From Syntrophotaleaceae bacterium (GTDB taxonomy: Bacteria > Desulfobacterota > Desulfuromonadia > Desulfuromonadales > Syntrophotaleaceae): 64,000 nt of DNA. The position numbers and the translations under genes were made by a program. The notes beneath the pieces are model-generated. The model saw only the letters and a list, made by a program, of their open reading frames with translations. It did not search any database and was not told where the DNA came from. Below, piece by piece: positions 50,860 to 59,756 of the stretch (position 1 is the stretch's first letter; every line of letters starts with the position of its first letter). The stretch is from assembly GCA_041390365.1 (NCBI GenBank), contig JAWKQB010000001.1, positions 496,001 through 560,000 on the forward strand, written 5' to 3'.

Positions 50860-52362
50860 TTAGAAAGCCCTGTTGTACAGATAATAGAGTACCGCGAAAA
50901 ATGTCAGGCTGAGGGCCGGAGCCAGGATCAGGCGGCGCATGCCGAGGGGGATCTGGACCGGTTTCCAGCCGGTTCCCCAGGGAAATTCCCCGGAATAACG
51001 CCTGCGGATTTCCAGAATGGTGAACAGGAAAGTCATCCATATGGCGGCCAGGCTGAAACCGGCCAGCACGTCGCTGAGCCAGTTGATTCCGAGATAGCAG
51101 CCGCTGAGCCCCGCAAGCAGGGCGAGGAAGCTGGCGCCGATGATAAGGCCCAGACGAAAGCGCCATTTTCTGACCGTATCGAGCAGAAAGTAAACCAGCA
51201 GTCCGGCCAGCAACAGGGCGGAAAAGGCGTGGTGGCCAGGGAAGCTGGCCTGGAGGGTGACCAGTTCTGCCTGGAAGGGGGAAGGTCCGGTTCGCGTATA
51301 AACGCCCTGCAGGACGGTTGTCAAAACCTTCCCGCCGCCCAACCCGGCGAGCAGGATCACAGCAGAGAAATCGCGATTGTACAGAACCAGCCAGAAAAGA
51401 AGGAAACCGCCAACCAGCAGGAGGATCGACGGATCGGCCAGAGAGTGGAAAATGATCAGAAACTGATCGGCCAGGGGATGGCGATGCTGACTGAGCAGAT
51501 GGTAGACCTGCCGGTCGAGGTTCCGCAGAAAGGCGATGTTTTCGACCAGCCAGAAAAAAATCCCGGAAAAGAGCGCACTGAGTGCAAGGCCGATGGTGAG
51601 ATACAGACCGGAGCCTCGCTTCATGCTGAACCGCCCGGCCAGAAAATCCCAAAAACGGGGAAAACGGCTGGCAAATCCTTGAATCGGGGGTGTTTCCAGA
51701 AATCGGTACCACCTCGTCACCAGGTGCGGCCAGTAGCGGGTGAAGCGAGTTACCAAACGGGGAAACAGTTTTTTCCAGAAAAGCCCGTTGAGGATGAACA
51801 GTACCAGGAGGGAGCCGATCAGCAGGCTCAGACGGCCGGTGAGCCGCTGGATCTGTTGCCAGCTGGCTGCGCCGAGGTATCCCAGCCCCGGGTAGGCCAT
51901 GCCCCAGAGCATGCTGCTGATCAGCGTATAGGTCAAAAAAGGCCCGGGGGACATGCGGGTGCAACCGGCGACGAAGGGCACCATGCCGCGCAAAGGGCCT
52001 ATAAATCTACCGAAGAACAGACTTTTGCCGCCATGGGCAACGAAAAACAGTTCGGCTTTTCGAAAGAGGTGCGCCCGCTTTTTGAACAGCCGGGAGTGGC
52101 GCACCTGGGGGCCTGATCTGGCTCCCAGAAGAAAACTTGCGGTGTCTCCGATGAGAGCTCCCAAAACCGATATCAGCGTGACCGGGAGCAGGTCCCCCTG
52201 GCCATGAGCGGCCAGAAAGCCGGCAAAAACGATCAGGGTGCTGCCGGGAACAAGCAGACCGATACCGACGATCGATTCCAACAGGGTGACCGAAAATAAC
52301 AGACAGTAGTAGGGCCAGCCGACAGGCAACCAGGAAAAGAGATTTTCCAGAATGCTTTCCAT
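50860..52362 (-). CDS. DedA-PAP2 fusion membrane protein with degenerate phosphatase site
   Basis: A 500-residue membrane protein. The first half is a DedA/VTT domain ('FLLGARSGPQVRHSRLF', 'FGRFIGPLRGMVPFVAG'). The second is a PAP2 phosphatase domain. Its motif 1 is 'KVLTTVLQGVYTRTGP' (K-x6-RP altered), motif 2 'SFPGHHAFSALLLAG' (PSGH changed to PGHH), and motif 3 'SGCYLGINWLSDVLAG', where the expected arginine and the nucleophilic histidine of SR-x5-H-x3-D are Gly/Cys and Asn. Catalysis therefore looks lost, leaving a possible lipid-transport or binding function. Start uncertain: ATG 52362 fits DedA relatives; a GTG at 52413 has a better ribosome site. Confidence 0.85.
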   Translation of the reverse strand: MESILENLFSWLPVGWPYYCLLFSVTLLESIVGIGLLVPGSTLIVFAGFLAAHGQGDLLPVTLISVLGALIGDTASFLLGARSGPQVRHSRLFKKRAHLFRKAELFFVAHGGKSLFFGRFIGPLRGMVPFVAGCTRMSPGPFLTYTLISSMLWGMAYPGLGYLGAASWQQIQRLTGRLSLLIGSLLVLFILNGLFWKKLFPRLVTRFTRYWPHLVTRWYRFLETPPIQGFASRFPRFWDFLAGRFSMKRGSGLYLTIGLALSALFSGIFFWLVENIAFLRNLDRQVYHLLSQHRHPLADQFLIIFHSLADPSILLLVGGFLLFWLVLYNRDFSAVILLAGLGGGKVLTTVLQGVYTRTGPSPFQAELVTLQASFPGHHAFSALLLAGLLVYFLLDTVRKWRFRLGLIIGASFLALLAGLSGCYLGINWLSDVLAGFSLAAIWMTFLFTILEIRRRYSGEFPWGTGWKPVQIPLGMRRLILAPALSLTFFAVLYYLYNRAF

Positions 52363-52586
52363 CTCAAACCATATAGTTTTCCAAAAAGGAAGGTCGTCCC
52401 GCGTCTGTTCCACCGCCAGGTTGCCTTCCCTGTCCGAGTTGTTAATATTATATGAAAATACCCGGAAACAATCTAAAATTCCGCTTGTAAAAATCCCTTG
52501 AACAAAATTATTCCTTTTGAAGTTGTCGGGTTATGGGTTCAAGGGCGGAATTCATTCTGATTCACTTTTTTGAGAGGAAGCCAGCC

Positions 52587-54998
52587 GTGGAACAATTCCT
52601 ACTGTCCCCTGAAGAATTGGAATGGCGCTGCGACCCCGCGCAGTTCGAGTTCGATTCAACGAAAGATCTCTGCTGTCTCGACGAAACAATCGGCCAGGAC
52701 CGGGCGTTGACGGCCATAGATTTCGGACTGGGAATCGATGCAAAGGGATTCAATATTTTCGTGTTGGGCGAACCGGGGACCGGTCGCTCCACCACGATTC
52801 AGCGCGTCGTCGATAAGCGGGCGGCGGATGAACCGGTGCCCGACGATTGGTGCTATGTCTACGATTTCAAGGATGCCACCCGGTCCGCCTGTATCCAGTT
52901 GCCCGCGGGTCTCGGCCGTCAGTTTTGCAAGGATATGGAAGAACTTGTCGCACGCCTGGCGGAGACTATTCCCAAGATATTCGAAAGCAAGGAATATGAA
53001 CAGGCCAAAAGCAGCATTACCTCCGAATCCCAGGAAAAAAACAAAAAACTGGTTCAGGAACTGGAAGAGCAGGTCAACCGGGAAGGTTTCATCCTGCAGA
53101 GAACGGTCGGGGGGCTGGTGCTGGTGCCGACCAAGGACGGCCAGCCTCTTTCCCAGCAGGAATACGCCGAACTCTCCGAGGATGAGCGGAAGCATTTCGA
53201 AGACAAGGGAGCGGAACTGCAGGAAAAGTTGAACGAAGTGCTGCGCAAGGTCGTGGACCTTGAAAAGGATATGCGCGAATCCATTCTCGGGGTGGAAAAA
53301 GGGTTCTTCAGCTCCGCGCTGCAGCAGCTTTTCGAGCCTTTGGAAGAGAAATACAAGGATAAAGAAAAGATCCTGCAGCACTTCGAGGGCTGCAAGGAAG
53401 ATATCGTCAACCGGGCCGAGGAGTTTCGCCCCGGCCAGGGGCCCCAGATCGCCATGGGCGGGAAGATCGTCCGGCAGGAGCCCTCATTTGACCGGTACCG
53501 GGTCAACCTGTTCGTCGACAACGGGGACCTGGAAGGAGCGCCGGTGGTTTTCGAACCGAATCCGACCTACTTCAATCTTTACGGACGGATCGAGCACATC
53601 ATCCAGGCGGGTACGGCGACCACCAACTTCACCATGATCCGCCCCGGAGCCCTGCACAAGGCCAACGGCGGTTACCTGATCCTCGACTGCCGGGAGGTGC
53701 TGCTCAATCTCTTTTCCTATGAGGCGCTCAAACGCAGCATCCGCAACGAGGAAGTCAAGATCGAGGACATGGCGGAGCAGTTCCGCCTGATTGCCACCGT
53801 CTCTCTCAAGCCTCAGCCGATCCCCTTCAAATGCAAGGTCATCTTGATCGGGATCCCCTGGCTTTATTACCTGCTTTATCAGGCCGACCCCGATTTTCGA
53901 AAGTATTTCAAGGTCAAGGCCGATTTCGACCGGATGATGAAAAATACCTGGGAAAACGTGCAGCAGTACGCCCTTTTCGTAGCGAGCCAGTGCGACAAGG
54001 AAAAGCTGCCTCCATTCGCTCCCGATGGCGTGGCCCGGGTCGTCGAGCATGCGGCCCGGCTTATCGAGGACAAGAAGCGCCTCTCCTCCCGGTTCATCGA
54101 TGTGGCCGATCTCATACGGGAGGCGGCCTATTTCGCCCGTCAGCAGGGCACCGAAACAGTCAATCGAGAGCAGGTCGAACTGGCCATCGAATCGAAGATC
54201 TATCGTTCCAACAAAACTGAAGAGCGCATTCAGGAGTTTATCGAGGAGGGGACCATTCTGGTGGATACCGAGGGCAGGGTGGCCGGCCAGCTCAACGGCC
54301 TGTCGGTCTACATGCTGGGCGATTACGCTTTCGGCCGGCCCTCCCGCATCACGGTCCGCACCTTCATGGGCAAGGGCGGGGTCATCAACATCGACAGGGA
54401 AGCCAAGCTCTCGGGACCGATTTACAACAAGGCCGTCATGATCCTCGCCGGCTTTCTCGGCGACCGGTTTGCCCAGGACAAACCCCTGACCCTGGCCGCC
54501 TCGATCTGTTTCGAACAATCCTATTCGGGAGTGGAGGGGGACAGTGCCTCCTCCGCCGAACTCTACGCCCTGCTTTCGTCTCTCTCCGACATCCCGCTGC
54601 ACCAGGGCATTGCCGTGACCGGTTCCGTCAATCAACGGGGCCAGGTGCAGTCCATCGGAGGAGTCAATGAAAAGATCGAAGGGTTTTATACCGTCTGCAA
54701 GGCCAAGGGCCTGACCGGCGAACAGGGCGTCATCATCCCGGCCAAAAACGTGCAGAACCTCATGCTGCGGAGGGAAGTCATCGCTGCGGTCAGGGACAAA
54801 AAATTCCATATCTGGGCCGTCGATCACGTCGACCAGGGGATCGAGATTCTGACCGGTCTGCCGGCTGGCGAAAAGCAGGAGGATGGAACCTGGCCGGAAG
54901 GGACGATCAACGCGCTGGTGGACGGCCGGCTGCGCCAGATGGCCGAGGGGATCGTCAAGTTTGCCCGGCCCGAGGAAAAAGAGGCCAAGGGAGAGTAA
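52587..54998 (+). CDS. Lon-like ATP-dependent protease (S16 family)
   Basis: An 803-residue protein with an N-terminal P-loop ('NIFVLGEPGTGRSTTIQRV', near residues 50-68), a long coiled-coil insertion (about 125-260), a second ATPase segment ('HKANGGYLILDCREVLLN') and a C-terminal Lon protease domain. Catalytic serine is in 'VEGDSASSAELYALLSSLS' and the lysine in 'GGVNEKIEGFYTV'. It belongs to the LonB-like group that lacks the Lon N domain and is widespread in deltaproteobacteria. Walker A has R where K is usual before S/T, a known variant of this group. GTG 52587 with AGAGGAAG is preferred over ATG 52533. Confidence 0.88.
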   Translation: MEQFLLSPEELEWRCDPAQFEFDSTKDLCCLDETIGQDRALTAIDFGLGIDAKGFNIFVLGEPGTGRSTTIQRVVDKRAADEPVPDDWCYVYDFKDATRSACIQLPAGLGRQFCKDMEELVARLAETIPKIFESKEYEQAKSSITSESQEKNKKLVQELEEQVNREGFILQRTVGGLVLVPTKDGQPLSQQEYAELSEDERKHFEDKGAELQEKLNEVLRKVVDLEKDMRESILGVEKGFFSSALQQLFEPLEEKYKDKEKILQHFEGCKEDIVNRAEEFRPGQGPQIAMGGKIVRQEPSFDRYRVNLFVDNGDLEGAPVVFEPNPTYFNLYGRIEHIIQAGTATTNFTMIRPGALHKANGGYLILDCREVLLNLFSYEALKRSIRNEEVKIEDMAEQFRLIATVSLKPQPIPFKCKVILIGIPWLYYLLYQADPDFRKYFKVKADFDRMMKNTWENVQQYALFVASQCDKEKLPPFAPDGVARVVEHAARLIEDKKRLSSRFIDVADLIREAAYFARQQGTETVNREQVELAIESKIYRSNKTEERIQEFIEEGTILVDTEGRVAGQLNGLSVYMLGDYAFGRPSRITVRTFMGKGGVINIDREAKLSGPIYNKAVMILAGFLGDRFAQDKPLTLAASICFEQSYSGVEGDSASSAELYALLSSLSDIPLHQGIAVTGSVNQRGQVQSIGGVNEKIEGFYTVCKAKGLTGEQGVIIPAKNVQNLMLRREVIAAVRDKKFHIWAVDHVDQGIEILTGLPAGEKQEDGTWPEGTINALVDGRLRQMAEGIVKFARPEEKEAKGE

Positions 54999-55018
54999 GC
55001 AAGAAAGAAGATTCAAGG

Positions 55019-55052
55019 AGCGCCGCCTCAATCAGGGGCGGCGCTTTTTTTT
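55019..55052 (+). terminator. Terminator after the Lon-like protease gene
   Basis: AGCGCCGCC pairs with GGCGGCGCT, followed by eight T. It closes the core-gene region; the integron-like region begins behind it. Confidence 0.88.
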
Positions 55053-55151
55053 GGGGGGGAAAAGGTTTCCTTAAAGTTTAAACAGATTGACGGGGAGAGA
55101 TTAAAAAGCTATAAATACTGCTCATGATTTGTCTTCAAAAAGGGGGGAGGC

Positions 55152-55586
55152 ATGGTCACCGGAATGTCGGGCCGCTTTGACGGTTTCGCTTCCAGCGGTG
55201 AGCCCGGGTTATGCTGCCGGGAATTCTCGGGCTCAACAGTCTATCGAGCTTCGAACCACGTCCGTCCTGCCAATCAAGGTAAAAAGGACCAGCCTCCGAA
55301 GCTCCTCAGGCAACTCAAACAAGCCCTCCGTGCCCGCCAATACAGTCTCTGCACCGAAAGCACCTACTGCCAGTGGGTGAAACGGTCTATTTTCTTCCAC
55401 AACGTTCGCTATCCTGCGGAAATGGCCGAGCCGGAAATCAATGCTTTCCTCACCCATCTCGCCGTAAAGCATAAAGTCAACGCATCAACACAGAACCAGG
55501 CCTTATCCGCACTCCTTTTCCTCTATCGCCATGTCATCGGTCACGACATCGGAGAGTTGGGCGACGCTGTCGAAAACTCAAAATGA
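55152..55586 (+). pseudogene. Truncated integron integrase (IntI), N-terminal part
   Basis: From about residue 47 the frame reads 'PPKLLRQLKQALRARQYSLC', 'YCQWVKRSIFFHNVRYPAEM', 'EPEINAFLTHLAVKHKV' and 'NASTQNQALSALLFLYRHVI'. This is the SAM-like N-terminal domain of environmental integron integrases. The catalytic domain (R...HxxR...Y) is missing: the frame stops 8 residues after 'IGELGDAV' and the stop overlaps the next gene. GGGGGGAGG precedes ATG 55152, but the first ~45 residues do not look integrase-like. Attachment sites with attC form follow 4 kb downstream. Confidence 0.8.
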
Positions 55587-55606
55587 ATGTTGATGAGGGG
55601 GATTCT

Positions 55607-57193
55607 ATGCCTGAGAATTCATTAAGCCCGTTTGGAAATCCAGAAGGTGCACGTGCCGATCTTGAGGAGGTTGCTCGGGGGTTCGTGGATTTCGGTGATC
55701 ATCTTGTATGGAAAGGCCTTGCCACCAAGCCTAATGATTTACGCGCCAGAGTTTTTGTTGGAAAAAAGGGTTCAGGAAAAACACTTTATCTGAGAAGAGC
55801 TCATGACTTTGTAGCTGCGCAACAAGACAATCTATATGCCGGAAGTATAAATGACAACGCACCATTAACGCAAGAAATCATTAGAATATCCCGGTTTTTC
55901 AAGAAACATGAGCTCCGTGAAACATGGTGTCAGTTATGGAGAAAGGCTATAATAAGGTCAGCAGTTTCTCACATCATAAATAATGAAATTTTAGTTTCTC
56001 AAGTAGGGGATAAGTTGTGCTGCAGCTTTAGGTCCAATTACTCGGAAATTTTATACGATACGGAAGAAACGCGATATCCGTCAGGAATTTTTGATGAACT
56101 AGGTTCAATTCTTCAAAAGAACTTTACGAGAAATTCCATTCTTAAATATGTTACCAATACAAAATGGGGTCAGCTAGAGACCGAAGTGGCCATAGCCCTT
56201 AAAAAATGTAAACCTGTTTGTTTGTACATGGATGGAATAGATGATCATTTCCAGCATGCTCCAATGTACTGGCTTGAGTGTCAGATTGGCCTTTTTAATG
56301 CAATAATGAGCCTGTTAAGAGATCAGAATCTTGGAGGGAGATTGCACGTTACCGTTGCGATTCGGGATGTTGTGCGTTTAAAAATTCTTCAGACTGAACA
56401 CAACCTCAGAAACTTTGAGGAGGAACATATTAGAGTATTAAAGTGGGATGTAAGATCAATTTCATATTTATTAAGTGAGAAGGTGAAAAAGCTTAATAAT
56501 GAACTTTTTCACTCTTATGATGGTAGCAAAAGTATAAATTCATGGCTTGGATTATCTGAATTTGAAAATAAAAAACGGAATAAAAAAGAGAAAATAGAAT
56601 CTTATCTACTAAGACACACTCGGCTACTTCCTCGGGATGTTGTAACAATGGGTAATGTGTTATGCCAAGAATTACAAAGATTAAAATGGTTCCCTGAGGT
56701 ATATACACTGCCGGAAGCTATTAAGCGTGGTGTAAGTTTTGCTGCTCGTGAATTTGGTAAGGAACAACTGCAAATCTGCGGAACTCACCTCGCAACGGAT
56801 ATGAGTCCGACAAAATTCGAACATAAAGACTATGAAAAATTTCTTGGCACTGACGAATACAAAGCCAACTTAGCCGATAAAATTAAAGCATATATATCAA
56901 GTTTTAAGAAAGATCGATTTACTCGAAGTGTATTATTGAGGCAGGAAGAACTGGCAAAGGAATATTTTGATGAAGGGTCTGATATTATTAATGTTTTATG
57001 GCTAAATGGTATGCTTGGATATGCTGATAGCTCTGACAACTCAGGCATAGTTGTCTTTTACTCTGATGATGGAGGTCCTGAGTTTAAACTTCCTCGTGAT
57101 AAAAAAGAATACGCCTTTCATTCCTGTCTGATTGACGCCACTGGCATACAGCCTTCTGGTAATCCAGTCTTGCAACAAGGTGTCATTCTATGA
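55607..57193 (+). CDS. P-loop ATPase of a putative defence operon (Sll1717-like)
   Basis: A 528-residue P-loop NTPase. Walker A is 'VFVGKKGSGKTLYLRRA' (G52-T59) and Walker B is 'VCLYMDGIDDHF' (near 204-215), followed by 'TVAIRDVVR' (near 249-257), which has the look of a sensor-arginine strand. The remaining ~250 residues are helical without a recognised domain. The overall form matches the STAND/KAP-like ATPases I know as the Sll1717 family. ATG 55607 with GAGGGGG six bases before it is chosen over one eight codons upstream. It is strongly AT-rich compared with the host genes and overlaps the FRG-domain gene by 4 bases (ATGA). An ATP-driven sensor controlling the FRG protein is my inference. 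Confidence 0.7.
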   Translation: MPENSLSPFGNPEGARADLEEVARGFVDFGDHLVWKGLATKPNDLRARVFVGKKGSGKTLYLRRAHDFVAAQQDNLYAGSINDNAPLTQEIIRISRFFKKHELRETWCQLWRKAIIRSAVSHIINNEILVSQVGDKLCCSFRSNYSEILYDTEETRYPSGIFDELGSILQKNFTRNSILKYVTNTKWGQLETEVAIALKKCKPVCLYMDGIDDHFQHAPMYWLECQIGLFNAIMSLLRDQNLGGRLHVTVAIRDVVRLKILQTEHNLRNFEEEHIRVLKWDVRSISYLLSEKVKKLNNELFHSYDGSKSINSWLGLSEFENKKRNKKEKIESYLLRHTRLLPRDVVTMGNVLCQELQRLKWFPEVYTLPEAIKRGVSFAAREFGKEQLQICGTHLATDMSPTKFEHKDYEKFLGTDEYKANLADKIKAYISSFKKDRFTRSVLLRQEELAKEYFDEGSDIINVLWLNGMLGYADSSDNSGIVVFYSDDGGPEFKLPRDKKEYAFHSCLIDATGIQPSGNPVLQQGVIL

Positions 57194-57942
57194 TTCATAC
57201 ATTAATATATGAAAATTGGAATCAATTTAAAAGTACATTTTACAAGGATTTATTTTCCCAAGATTTATTTCTATCTAATATTTTTATATTTCGTGGACAG
57301 TCCAATGGCGACTGGCCTTTGATATCAAGTTTTGACCGATGGTACGATAAATTAATTTACAAAGAAAACCGTAAGACCATTGCTAGCGGCTTAATTGACT
57401 ACTTTTTAAATGAATGTTATGACCCTATCCTATTAAAGGAAATATCGGCCAATCAAGATATTGGAATTGCTATGGCTCAACATTATGGGGTTCCAACCCG
57501 TCTTTTGGATTGGTCTGAAAGTCCATATATTGCAGCTTTTTTTTCTTTTATTGATTGCTTAGAGAATTTTGAGGAATTTGATCCTGTTTCAATTTGGGCA
57601 CTCCGACTTGATTCGCCTATCTTTTCTTCGAAAAACGCAAGAGTTGTCAAATGTCCAAAAATATACAACGATAGGCTTAGAAACCAAAAAGGACTTTTCA
57701 CCTTATTGGAAACAGAGCACGCCAGCATTAATGACCTTGTATTAGCTAATTCTTGTTCTGCCTCCTTAGTTAGAGCTTTAATTCCTTCAACCGAGGCAGT
57801 CCATGCCCTCTCTGATCTTTCTGCTATGGGAATAACAGCCGCAAGCCTCTTCCCCGATTATGTCGGCGCTGCGATTGCTGCCAAAGTTTCCATGGCATTG
57901 GCGCGGATTGGGGAACATGTAATTGGAGGTCCGACCAAGTGA
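57190..57942 (+). CDS. FRG-domain protein, putative effector of the defence operon
   Basis: A 250-residue FRG-domain protein. The family blocks are 'FIFRGQSNGDWPLISSF' (F34-R35-G36), 'AQHYGVPTRLLDWSESPYIAAFF' split over residues 96-118, and 'RLRNQKGLFTLL' (near 162-173). The order and spacing of an N-terminal Arg, a central 'H.G.PTRLLDW..SP..A' and a later R..Q.G..F are constant in the family; no settled activity is known to me. It is translated with the ATPase and shares its AT-rich composition. The last codons fuse into a GGTCCGACCAA motif of the RAYT family, so the C-terminus may be slightly altered. Confidence 0.82.
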   Translation: MIHTLIYENWNQFKSTFYKDLFSQDLFLSNIFIFRGQSNGDWPLISSFDRWYDKLIYKENRKTIASGLIDYFLNECYDPILLKEISANQDIGIAMAQHYGVPTRLLDWSESPYIAAFFSFIDCLENFEEFDPVSIWALRLDSPIFSSKNARVVKCPKIYNDRLRNQKGLFTLLETEHASINDLVLANSCSASLVRALIPSTEAVHALSDLSAMGITAASLFPDYVGAAIAAKVSMALARIGEHVIGGPTK

Positions 57943-58279
57943 CCTGTGGGGGCTCTTTGGGGGGGACCAAAGGAACTCATCGTAATAATTGGAGATCTTT
58001 GGTCCGACCTGGCCATTTTACTACCCATGTCCTGAACCGTGGCCGGCAGGAGTTAAAAGTCCTTTTGACGATCTTTGATCATCTTAATCGACGGTTTATA
58101 CGGGCCCGTATAAAACCCGAGAATAAATTGGTGAAAATTGGAAGTTAAATGGAAATTAAGAAGAAAATTCAAGAAATCCCAAAAACGGGCCGGGACGATG
58201 CTCGATTGCACTCGCAAGGCGGGTTTAGGGTTACGGGTGTCGACAGAATGAAGCTTTATTGGATAAGATGGGGCTCTCG
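57943..58279. other. Stretch without a supported gene between the FRG gene and the RAYT element
   Basis: A 69-codon frame at 57939-58148 has no ribosome site or recognisable similarity. The clearest object is the 20-bp palindrome at 58095-58114 (listed separately). Fragments of the GGTCCGACC motif occur near 57929 and 58002. Confidence 0.4.
58095..58114. repeat. Perfect 20-bp palindrome TTTATACGGG-CCCGTATAAA
   Basis: No spacer between the arms and no T-run that would make a terminator. Continuous palindromes of this length are typical of operators for dimeric repressors or of restriction-like sites. It lies 153 bp behind the FRG gene. Confidence 0.6.
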
Positions 58280-59233
58280 GGGGTCGGACCAAGGAAACTC
58301 CTTGAAAAAACGTAACCTTTTGCGAAAATAGCCCCTAAAAAACTGCCTATAGCCCGATTTTTGGGGGCAAAATCAGGGTTATAGTTTTTCGGCTGAAATT
58401 TCCCCTGCTTGGCACAGGGAGGGAGCCATGGCAAGAGCCAATCGGCATCGCATTCCCGGCTGTATCTGGCACATTACCCACCGCTGCCACAAGAAAGAAT
58501 TTTTACTGAAATTCGCCGGCATCGTTTTGTGTCCTGGTTGCGCGAAGCCCGCAGCCTCCTTGCAGATTTTGAACTACACGGTTACCTCCAATCATGTTCA
58601 TCTGCTGGTGAGAGACAATAACGAGGCCTATTCCATACCGCCAGCCATTCAACTGGTAGCGGGCCGGGTCGGCCAGGAATACAACCAGCGAAAGCGTCGC
58701 AAAGGAGCTTTCTGGGAAGATCGCTACCATGCCACCGCCATAGAATCCGGCGAACATCTGCGCCGCTGCCTTGTCTATATCGATTTGAACATGGTACGGG
58801 CAGGAGTCGTGAATCATCCAGCAGAATGGGCTTATGGCGGATATCACGAGATCCAGGGAAATCGCCGCCGCAACACGCTCCTTGCGTTGGACACCCTTGC
58901 GGAGGCGAGACAGACGGGCCGGATTCGTTGGCAAAAGCACATTGGGGTTGGATCGAGGGAAAATTGGCCTCGGACAAAAGCAGACGAGAAGAGATTTGGA
59001 CAAAGGAGTGTCGCGGTCGGTAGCAAGCGGTTCGTTCAAAAGATCCAGGAAAACCTCGGAGCGCGAGGGATAGGGAGAAGTGTGGGGGCAAACGGCGATG
59101 CCTATATGCTTCGGGAATCGCCGGAAACCTATAAGGGCGGTTTTTACCCCGAAAATCGAGTTATAGCACTAAATAACTGCTATTTTCGGACTGATTTCTA
59201 TTAAATATCGAATAGTTAGGTTGGTCCGACCCC
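58280..59233 (+). mobile_element. RAYT-type element of the GGGGTCGGACCAA family
   Basis: Left end GGGGTCGGACCAA at 58280-58292, right end its inverse TTGGTCCGACCCC at 59221-59233. Inner ends also match: CTATAGCCCGATTTTTGGGGGC (58351 area) against the complement of ACCCCGAAAATCGAGTTATAG (59147 area). One transposase gene lies between. It separates the ATPase/FRG operon from the cassette genes. Confidence 0.75.
58428..59204 (+). CDS. RAYT-type transposase with compensated frameshifts
   Basis: A 258-residue Y1/HUH transposase: 'MARANRHRIPGCIWHITHRC' start, HUH motif 'TSNHVHLLVRD' (near residue 53) and 'HLRRCLVYIDLNMVRAGVV' with the expected tyrosine. Between residues 29 and 46 the translation ('FAGIVLCPGCAKPAA') does not fit the family, whereas the neighbouring frame there reads 'RRHRFVSWLREARSLL', which does. 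Two compensating indels have replaced about 18 residues. The C-terminus reads into the right inverted end of the element. Activity is doubtful. Confidence 0.8.
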   Translation: MARANRHRIPGCIWHITHRCHKKEFLLKFAGIVLCPGCAKPAASLQILNYTVTSNHVHLLVRDNNEAYSIPPAIQLVAGRVGQEYNQRKRRKGAFWEDRYHATAIESGEHLRRCLVYIDLNMVRAGVVNHPAEWAYGGYHEIQGNRRRNTLLALDTLAEARQTGRIRWQKHIGVGSRENWPRTKADEKRFGQRSVAVGSKRFVQKIQENLGARGIGRSVGANGDAYMLRESPETYKGGFYPENRVIALNNCYFRTDFY

Positions 59234-59384
59234 AGGGCTGCCGATATCAAAGTCTGCTGGAGTTTCTAGAACGCCCAGCGACGAAGGAAAGCGGGATTGA
59301 AGGCAAAGCAAAGTACGAGCGGGTAAGCACAGTTGGCGAAAGAATCCTACGGTCGAAACCGGGTCCAATGCCGTAACGCAGTAC

Positions 59385-59648
59385 GTGTACGAACCCGTTG
59401 AGGAACTGACGGCAGAGTACGAGGTCCGCCCCACAAGACTGACGCTTGATCAGGGAGCTGAACTAGGATTGGGCGGCGCACGCATTGAGATACGCAGGCG
59501 GCTAGACAATCATCTTGTTGCTTATGCTCAGTACTACTGGAACAACAGAGAGTTTCGGGCGTGCCCACAGGAGTCCCATAGCGGAATGTTCATCTATCAC
59601 TTTGTGGCTGGAGCTCTTGGCGTCAAGAATCCAGAAGGGCCGAAGTGA
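59385..59648 (+). CDS. Hypothetical cassette protein
   Basis: An 87-residue frame from a GTG, ending just before an attC-like site, which is the normal layout of an integron cassette. It is rich in charged residues with no known motif ('EYEVRPTRLTLDQGAELGLG', 'AYAQYYWNNREFRA'). There is no strong ribosome site. The sequence between 59234 and 59385 has no recognisable gene and may be a damaged cassette start. Confidence 0.45.
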   Translation: MYEPVEELTAEYEVRPTRLTLDQGAELGLGGARIEIRRRLDNHLVAYAQYYWNNREFRACPQESHSGMFIYHFVAGALGVKNPEGPK

Positions 59649-59660
59649 TCGCGATCAGAT

Positions 59661-59727
59661 TCCTAACCCTGCGGTGCAGGGGACGCTCCGCCTATCGGCG
59701 CCGCGCCCCTGACCTTGAACGTTATGC
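59661..59727 (+). other. attC-like integron recombination site 1
   Basis: TCCTAAC at the left and GTTATGC at the right bracket an imperfect inverted repeat: GCGGTGCAGGGGACGC against GCGCCCCTGACC, with unpaired bases in one arm. The combination 'GGTGCAGGGGACGC...GCCCCTGACCTTGAACGTT' is typical of attC sites of cassette arrays. Orientation places the upstream array end to the left. Confidence 0.8.
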
Positions 59728-59756
59728 GTTACGAGCTTGAATTAAGCGAGAGTGCT

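Noticed and set aside
53484..55031. 515-codon open frame antisense to the Lon-like protease
   Set aside because: Shadow frame; the protease motifs on the plus strand are complete.
57939..58148. 69-codon frame behind the FRG gene
   Set aside because: Would overlap the FRG stop, lacks a ribosome site and contains the palindrome; could be the tail of a lost gene but cannot be supported.
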